NCBI GenBank assembly: GCA_003931895.1
Contig: RRZV01000091.1
Coordinates: 1-49,440, forward strand
DNA from: Mesohalobacter salilacus
GTDB taxonomy: Bacteria; Bacteroidota; Bacteroidia; Flavobacteriales; Flavobacteriaceae
Direction: 5' to 3'
Length of the DNA: 49,440 nucleotides
Positions 44,326 to 49,440 of the stretch are shown one piece after another (positions within the stretch are counted from its first letter, which is position 1; each line of letters begins with the position of its first letter). Made by a program: the position numbers and the translations under genes. Under the pieces are notes generated by a model. The model did no database searches, was not told the DNA's origin, and saw only the letters and a program-made list of their open reading frames with translations.

Positions 44326-46269
44326 TTAGTCTTCTGATTTATCTGTATTCAAAATTTTAATTTCAAAATCTGGTAAATATTGAATGATGTACAAAGCAGT
44401 ATTATTGTAAACATCGCTCATAAAAGACTTTGAATAAGCAAAGCGGTTTTCACTGTATTCAGTATAAGGATTTAAACCCTTTTCGTTCTTTAAACTACCT
44501 TCATAGGCCAATCTTAATAAAATATCATAGGTAAGATCAAATGCTCTTAAAACATAACGACTGGGTGTATAGCCGTACTTGGTTTTATAGGTTTCAATGA
44601 TATTATTAGTTTCTAAAATATCATATTTAGATGCACTGATATAGGTAAATTTAAGTTTGCATAACGCCTCATTGTTTAAAACTTCTTTGTAGGCTTGGTT
44701 GCGGTCAGATGTAAAAAGTTTAATGTCGAATTCATTTTCATTTCCAGTTTCTTCTTCGATAAAGCTTTTATTATACATATAAGCCGAATTGACAACACTT
44801 TCTGTAACGCCTTTATGTTTTGTTTCTAAAACAATCCAGTTTTGCTGCTCTGGTTTTAGTAGGTTTTTAAGTTCTTCAGATTCAATATAAGTCTTTTCCA
44901 GTTGAAAAAAAGTAGCTTTTGGAAACGAGTATTTATATTTTTCAAAAGTACTTTGAGATGTACTATCAGTAATAAAAATTAGATTTTGATTTTGTTTAGT
45001 GCTATCAATTAAGGTGATTAAGGTTTCAGTTTTTAAGCTCTGATCAGGTAATGTATTAATAATTGTGGTTTGAGTATTTTCTGATTTTGTAAAAGGTAAG
45101 AAAATAGGAATGTTTTTAGAATTTAAAGAACGGCTTAGTTGATTTACGTTTTTATTGAGTATAGGACCAATAATGGCGTCTCTATCTTCTAAATTATTTT
45201 TAGATAAAATTGAATCTATCACTTGTGGGTCACGTTTTGTATCAAATACGCTTAAGTCAGTATAAATTCCTTTTGATTTAGCTTTATCTATGGCCATTTC
45301 AACACCTTGATACATATCTAGAGAAATGTTTAAAAGTTCATCTCTCAAGAGCACATTTTTTTTACTAACACTATCGTTATCAAATCGATTTAAGGAAAAT
45401 GGTAAAAACAATGCGAGTTTTTTTTCATTAAAATTTTGAATATAATTTTCTAAATTAACAATTTGTGTTTGTTTATTTAAGACCTCAAGTTTTTGAGGCA
45501 GTTTTATAATCATGCCAGCTTTTAGACCTTCCCTTCTTACAATAGGGTTTAGTTTAAAAATAATGTTTTCGCTAATCTTAAATTCTTTGCTTAAGCTGTA
45601 TAAAGTCTGTCGATTAGGCACTTCGTAATACTGTAGATTCATATCTAAAATGCCTAAATCAGAAGATTGTTTATCTGTATTCTGATATCGGGGAATAACC
45701 TTAACCAATTGCCCGCTTTGAACATCAATCATATTCTGGTTGAGACTGTCAAAAGCTCGTAGGCTCATCCCATATTTTGAGGCGATATCGGCTTTATTTT
45801 CTCCAGGTAAAACAATGTGTTTAAAGGCTGAAAAGTTTGAGTTTTTAATACTTTGGTTAAAGTCAACATTTTGGTATTTCTTTGGTAACTTATAAGCTGG
45901 TAATTTTAAAATCTCACCTGCTTTTAACTCTCTATCATAAAGTTTGGGGTTAAAAGCTTTGATGTCAGCAATACTTAAATTAAAGCTTTTTGAAATGCTG
46001 TATAAAGTTTCAAGATTTTTAACACGATAGCGCAAAAATCCAAAATTTTTAGACTCAGTTTTAGGGATAACTATTTTTTGTTGGCTCAGAGCCTGCGTAT
46101 TTTTTAAATCAGGATTATACCGATACAGTTGATCTAAAGACACATCATTGGCTTGAGCTATACTTTGTGGTGTATCATTTGGTTTGACATCATAGATGAT
46201 ATAATTTTGAGCTAAAACAGTGTTTAGACCAAATAAAATAAATAAAACCAAACAAAATTTAAATTTCAT
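44326..46269 (-). CDS. LysM repeat plus periplasmic-binding-protein-like envelope protein
   Basis: About 647 residues from the ATG at 46267-46269 (signal peptide to VLAQ); the earlier in-frame start overlaps guaA. Four LysM modules follow (about 20-70, 75-125, 145-190 and 210-260; for example YDVKPNDTPQSIAQ, YRVKNLETLYSIS, IVLPGENKADIAS, YEVPNRQTLYSLS). The second half (about 285-647) looks like a type I periplasmic-binding fold (LALFLPFSLNRFDND, AIIGPILNKNVNQLS, IPIFLPFTKSENT). It would bind peptidoglycan and sense or regulate its synthesis. Starts 2 bases after the guaA stop. Confidence 0.82.
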   Translation of the reverse strand: MKFKFCLVLFILFGLNTVLAQNYIIYDVKPNDTPQSIAQANDVSLDQLYRYNPDLKNTQALSQQKIVIPKTESKNFGFLRYRVKNLETLYSISKSFNLSIADIKAFNPKLYDRELKAGEILKLPAYKLPKKYQNVDFNQSIKNSNFSAFKHIVLPGENKADIASKYGMSLRAFDSLNQNMIDVQSGQLVKVIPRYQNTDKQSSDLGILDMNLQYYEVPNRQTLYSLSKEFKISENIIFKLNPIVRREGLKAGMIIKLPQKLEVLNKQTQIVNLENYIQNFNEKKLALFLPFSLNRFDNDSVSKKNVLLRDELLNISLDMYQGVEMAIDKAKSKGIYTDLSVFDTKRDPQVIDSILSKNNLEDRDAIIGPILNKNVNQLSRSLNSKNIPIFLPFTKSENTQTTIINTLPDQSLKTETLITLIDSTKQNQNLIFITDSTSQSTFEKYKYSFPKATFFQLEKTYIESEELKNLLKPEQQNWIVLETKHKGVTESVVNSAYMYNKSFIEEETGNENEFDIKLFTSDRNQAYKEVLNNEALCKLKFTYISASKYDILETNNIIETYKTKYGYTPSRYVLRAFDLTYDILLRLAYEGSLKNEKGLNPYTEYSENRFAYSKSFMSDVYNNTALYIIQYLPDFEIKILNTDKSED

Positions 46270-46271
46270 AA

Positions 46272-47801
46272 TTATTCCCATTCTATAGTTGATGGTGGTT
46301 TTGAACTGATATCATAAACCACACGATTCACCCCTTTGACTTGATTGATAATTTTATTGGACACATTCTGTAAAAATTTATAAGGTAAATCTACCCAATC
46401 TGCTGTCATCCCATCTGTTGATTCTACAGCACGTAAAGCTACAACTTTTTCGTAAGTACGCTCGTCTCCCATTACACCTACAGAATGAACTGGTAAAAGC
46501 ATAGCGCCAGCTTGCCAAACCTCGTCGTACAATTCCCAGTCACGAAGGGCTTTGATAAAAATATGATCGACGTCTTGTAGTATACTTACTTTTTGTGGGG
46601 TGACATCATCTAAAATTCTTATGGCTAAGCCAGGCCCTGGAAAAGGATGACGACCTAAAAGTTTTGGCGAAATGCCTAACTCCTTCCCCACTCGGCGCAC
46701 TTCATCTTTAAACAACATTTTTAAAGGTTCTACAACTTTTAGTTTCATGTATTCTGGCAAACCGCCAACATTGTGGTGAGATTTAATGGTCACCGAAGGC
46801 CCATTAACCGAAACCGATTCAATCACATCAGGATAAATTGTACCCTGTGCTAAAAAGGTCACGTCTTTAATTTGGTGTGCTTCATCGTCAAATACTTCTA
46901 TAAAGGCATTGCCAATACGTTTGCGTTTCAATTCAGGGTCACTCACTCCAGCTAAAGCAGCGTAAAATTTTTCAGACGCGTCAACACCTTTAACGTTAAG
47001 CCCCATATTTTTGTATTGATCTAAAACTTCGTCAAATTCATTTTTTCTTAGCAGCCCATTGTTTACAAATATGCAATACAAATTATCACCTATAGCTTGG
47101 TTGAGTAAAACGGCAGCAACACTAGAGTCAACTCCACCGCTTAAGCCTAGAACTACTTTTTGATCGCCAATGGTTTCTTTTAACTCTTCAACACTTAAAT
47201 CTACAAATTTAGCAGGTGTCCACTCTTGAGGAACTTTAGCAATTTTGACTAAAAAGTTTTTAAGTAACTTCAATCCATCAGTGGTATGATACACTTCTGG
47301 ATGAAATTGAATACCATAGGTATCTTCATCATCAAATTGAAAAGCCGCAAACTTGACATCTTCTGTAGAGGCAATACGATGCGCATCAGGTGGTAAAGCC
47401 ATGATGGTATCGCTATGTGACATCCAGACTTGAGAGCCTTCTTCAATGCCTTCAAACAATGGATTATCTCGCTTGATGGCTTCTAAGTGTGCGCGCCCAA
47501 ATTCTCGTGTGTTTGAAGCTTCAACACTTCCGCCATGTTGTTGCACTAAATGTTGGGCACCATAACAGACAGCTAAAATAGGTAATTGCCCTTTTATATT
47601 TTTTAAATCAGGTATCGGCGCATTGTCATGTCTAACTGAAAATGGGCTTCCTGAAAGAATGACCGCTTTAAAACTCGATAAATTTTCAGGAACTTTGTTA
47701 AAAGGCTTGATTTCGCAGTAAATGTTAAGTTCTCTTACACGTCTAGCAATCAATTGTGTGTACTGCGAACCAAAATCTAAAATGAGGATATTTTTTTGCA
47801 T
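46272..47801 (-). CDS. guaA: GMP synthase (glutamine-hydrolysing)
   Basis: About 509 residues from the ATG at 47799-47801. N-terminal class I glutamine amidotransferase: [15 protein letters not shown], nucleophile Cys in [10 protein letters not shown] (about 80) and FHPEVYHT (about 168). ATP pyrophosphatase: [16 protein letters not shown] (about 219). C-terminal dimer domain: [16 protein letters not shown] and [16 protein letters not shown]. Makes GMP from XMP. An upstream TTG in the same frame lies inside a promoter box and is rejected as start. Probably transcribed with the LysM gene. Confidence 0.97.
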   Translation of the reverse strand: MQKNILILDFGSQYTQLIARRVRELNIYCEIKPFNKVPENLSSFKAVILSGSPFSVRHDNAPIPDLKNIKGQLPILAVCYGAQHLVQQHGGSVEASNTREFGRAHLEAIKRDNPLFEGIEEGSQVWMSHSDTIMALPPDAHRIASTEDVKFAAFQFDDEDTYGIQFHPEVYHTTDGLKLLKNFLVKIAKVPQEWTPAKFVDLSVEELKETIGDQKVVLGLSGGVDSSVAAVLLNQAIGDNLYCIFVNNGLLRKNEFDEVLDQYKNMGLNVKGVDASEKFYAALAGVSDPELKRKRIGNAFIEVFDDEAHQIKDVTFLAQGTIYPDVIESVSVNGPSVTIKSHHNVGGLPEYMKLKVVEPLKMLFKDEVRRVGKELGISPKLLGRHPFPGPGLAIRILDDVTPQKVSILQDVDHIFIKALRDWELYDEVWQAGAMLLPVHSVGVMGDERTYEKVVALRAVESTDGMTADWVDLPYKFLQNVSNKIINQVKGVNRVVYDISSKPPSTIEWE

Positions 47802-47804
47802 GAA

Positions 47805-47812
47805 CAAAAGTA
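47805..47812 (-). promoter_or_regulatory. Candidate -7 box immediately before guaA
   Basis: The minus strand reads TACTTTTG, ending 3 bases before the guaA ATG. If used, the transcript would begin at or within the start codon region, which is either leaderless or a sign that the true promoter lies further upstream. Confidence 0.35.
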
Positions 47813-47877
47813 AAAATTTGAATTTTAATTCAGTGCTTTTTTTTGTAGTTTATATGGCTTATTTTTAAAGAAAAAAA

Positions 47878-48414
47878 ATGTTAGACTCAATTTTTAAATC
47901 CACTCTTCAGGAAATCAAATTCGGATATTTAAAACGTAAACATCCTTTTAAATATTGTAGTCTTAGCAGCATTTCTGAAGATAGACCTATAATTAGAACG
48001 GTTGTTCTTCGCGAGATGACCAATCAACACGAATTAGTTTTCTTTACTGACCAACGGTCACCAAAAATTGAACAATACAAAAAGAACCCCCACGCAGAAG
48101 TCTTATTTTATCATCCGAAAAAATTATGGCAAATTAAAGTTAGTGGTAAGGTTCAATTGATTAAAGATGAAAAACGACTGCATTATTATCGACAGAGTGT
48201 TCAAGGTGCATCAACCAATGATTATAAAACTAAACAAACTCCGTCGAGTGTTATAAAAAATCCAGATCAAATTGAATATGGTGAAGATTTGCATTTTGCT
48301 GTATTAGGTTTACAGCCTGATAGTATTGAAAGCTTGCAACTGAAAAGACCTAACCATATCCGCTGTAGATTTAAACGAGCTAATGACTGGCAAGGGGAGT
48401 TTTTGGTGCCTTAG
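47878..48414 (+). CDS. Pyridoxamine 5'-phosphate oxidase family flavoprotein
   Basis: A 178-residue FMN-binding split-barrel protein. The core shows RTVVLREMTNQHELVFFTDQRSPKIEQ (about 40-65, in part) and HAEVLFYHPKKLWQIKVSGKV, the layout of PNPOx-like proteins; the C-terminus WQGEFLVP is shorter than that of true PdxH, and the PdxH signature near the end is not seen. Probably a general flavin-dependent reductase rather than the vitamin B6 enzyme. Divergent from guaA by 76 bases. Confidence 0.78.
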   Translation: MLDSIFKSTLQEIKFGYLKRKHPFKYCSLSSISEDRPIIRTVVLREMTNQHELVFFTDQRSPKIEQYKKNPHAEVLFYHPKKLWQIKVSGKVQLIKDEKRLHYYRQSVQGASTNDYKTKQTPSSVIKNPDQIEYGEDLHFAVLGLQPDSIESLQLKRPNHIRCRFKRANDWQGEFLVP

Positions 48415-48442
48415 AGTTGTTTTTAATGTAGCAATGTGTTAA

Positions 48443-48466
48443 TTTGAAAATTTGAAAATTTGAAAA
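48443..48466. repeat. Period-8 microrepeat in the 48415-48691 gap
   Basis: Three exact TTTGAAAA units in tandem. Around them are variants of GTAGCAATGTGTTAA and, at about 48545-48575, a phrase (CTTCGCAGTGACG) related to CCTCGCAATGACG near 17845. The gap has no gene and looks like accumulated intergenic repeat debris. Confidence 0.7.
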
Positions 48467-48691
48467 TGTGGTGATTTCAAATTTAGCAATCTCTGTTAAT
48501 ATAAGTAGAAGTGACAATTCAAGTTAAATTACTCAAGACTGCCACAGTCGTTGCTCTCCTTCGCAGTGACGTTGATGGTAAGCGAATGTAGTAATGTGCT
48601 AATACGAAAATGTAATAATGTAGCAATTCAACAATAGTAACAATAACAACCATAGAAACAATAGCAACTAAGTATCTATAACATCACCACA

Positions 48692-49324
48692 CTAAGGAAT
48701 TCTTAAGTACTTATGGGTTTGTAGTGAGATTTTCCATTTAGGGTGTTTCATGACGTAATCTACAATTTGAGGCATCATTTTTTCGCGAACACTCCACTCT
48801 GGCTGAAGGTAAAGTAAAGCTTCGGTTTCAAGTTTTTCGGCTTGTTGTTCTGCAAATTTAAAATCGTGTTTATTGAAAATAATGACCTTTAGTTCGTCTG
48901 CTCGTTTATAAATCTCGGGTTGTGGTAATTTGATTTTTTTAGGTGACAGGCAAATCCAATCCCAAACGCCAGTGATAGGGTAAGCTCCTGAGGTTTCGAT
49001 ATGAATATTCATACCCTTGGCTTTTAAACCTTGGGTGAGCTTAGTCATATCCCAAGTTAAGGGTTCGCCACCGGTGATAACAATGGTATCTGAATATTGT
49101 GTGGCATCGTTAATTATTTTTTTTATATCGGTTGGTGGATGAATTTCTGGATTCCAACTTTCTTTAACATCGCACCAATGGCAACCGACATCGCAACCCC
49201 CTATTCTGATAAAATAAGCTGCTGTGCCTGTGTGATGCCCTTCGCCTTGAATGGTATAAAACGCTTCCATAAGTGGCAAATATTCGCCTTTATGGACTAA
49301 TGTTTGGAGTTGGTCTGTTTTCAT
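48692..49324 (-). CDS. queE: 7-carboxy-7-deazaguanine synthase (radical SAM)
   Basis: About 210 residues from the ATG at 49322-49324. The radical SAM cluster site is CDVGCHWCD (about 46-54) in the CxxxCxxC form, preceded by FYTIQGEGHHTGTAAYFIRIGG, which is the QueE N-terminal signature. VITGGEPL (about 85) and HIETSGAYP (about 110) complete the SAM-binding motifs. It makes the deazaguanine core of queuosine from 6-carboxy-tetrahydropterin. The upstream in-frame TTG lies within a promoter box and is not used as start. Confidence 0.93.
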   Translation of the reverse strand: MKTDQLQTLVHKGEYLPLMEAFYTIQGEGHHTGTAAYFIRIGGCDVGCHWCDVKESWNPEIHPPTDIKKIINDATQYSDTIVITGGEPLTWDMTKLTQGLKAKGMNIHIETSGAYPITGVWDWICLSPKKIKLPQPEIYKRADELKVIIFNKHDFKFAEQQAEKLETEALLYLQPEWSVREKMMPQIVDYVMKHPKWKISLQTHKYLRIP

Positions 49325-49330
49325 AATTTG

Positions 49331-49338
49331 CAAATATA
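49331..49338 (-). promoter_or_regulatory. Candidate -7 box before queE
   Basis: The minus strand reads TATATTTG, six bases before the queE ATG. A transcript from it would be leaderless or nearly so. Confidence 0.4.
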
Positions 49339-49440
49339 AAAAGAAATTAGAGGGCTTTGTCTTATATTAGTTTTATGTACAACTCTGTCCTAAATAATTT
49401 AGTATGTTCTTTTTTGCATTGCCAATCCCGAAGTGTCGGG

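Noticed and set aside
49375-49440. Start of a further plus-strand gene at the right edge
   Set aside because: Only 22 open codons with no motif; the region ends in CCCGA-AGTG-TCGGG, which looks like an intergenic repeat hairpin.

Overview
The window looks like chromosome from a marine-type member of the Flavobacteriaceae (Bacteroidota). Grounds seen in the sequence: strongly AT-rich DNA, Bacteroidota-type promoter boxes (TAnnTTTG), a PorT gene next to ubiE, a DUF4294 protein, an HPPK-deoxynucleoside kinase fusion, SusC/TonB-plug-like motifs and an acidic-tailed DnaK. I see no rRNA, tRNA, CRISPR array, phage or intact insertion sequence.

Layout. (1) 1-2650: an M42 aminopeptidase, a divergent DUF4294 protein, and a 63-residue secreted protein with a sorting-signal-like tail and a good promoter. 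(2) 3028-16304: one long minus-strand surface-polysaccharide locus. Read in transcription order it is wza, wzc, wzm (ABC permease), wzt (ABC ATPase), two sulfotransferases, the dTDP-3-amino-sugar enzymes FdtA-like, FdtC-like and FdtB-like, two GT2 and one GT4 glycosyltransferases. Genes from wzt downstream overlap or nearly touch. The gaps after wzc and after wzm are instead filled by long arrays of degenerate 7-bp repeats that begin at the preceding stop codon. (3) 16305-26336: an LpxH-like hydrolase, a PiT-like membrane protein, an outer-membrane barrel, a MazG-like pyrophosphohydrolase, a small plug-like secreted protein, folK-dNK, a queuosine-precursor transporter, ubiE, porT and an rRNA methyltransferase. 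(4) 26366-31519: a TamA/BamA-like lipoprotein, a PAP2 phosphatase, a MATE transporter and a secreted rhodanese. (5) 31613-35242: an outer-membrane porin-like gene, a BCCT betaine-type transporter and a two-domain universal stress protein, tightly spaced. (6) 35389-44239: a DUF481 protein, small and unknown proteins, ornithine aminotransferase with a Cys-rich insertion, a sugar-porter plus fructokinase pair, and dnaK behind a sigma-54-like promoter. (7) 44326-49324: a LysM/periplasmic-binding fusion behind guaA, a PNPOx-family flavoprotein and queE.

Functional picture. The polysaccharide locus predicts a glycan containing an N-acylated 3-amino-3,6-dideoxyhexose, probably sulfated. It would be exported by an ABC transporter coupled to a Wza/Wzc outer-membrane route. 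The remainder is mostly housekeeping and envelope biology.

The least explained DNA is non-coding: the two modular heptanucleotide arrays around wzm, and a dispersed ~113-123 bp palindromic element (three copies plus one half copy) whose copies show compensatory stem changes. These two are my best candidates for something undescribed. All functional statements come from reading motifs by eye; no database search or folding program was run.
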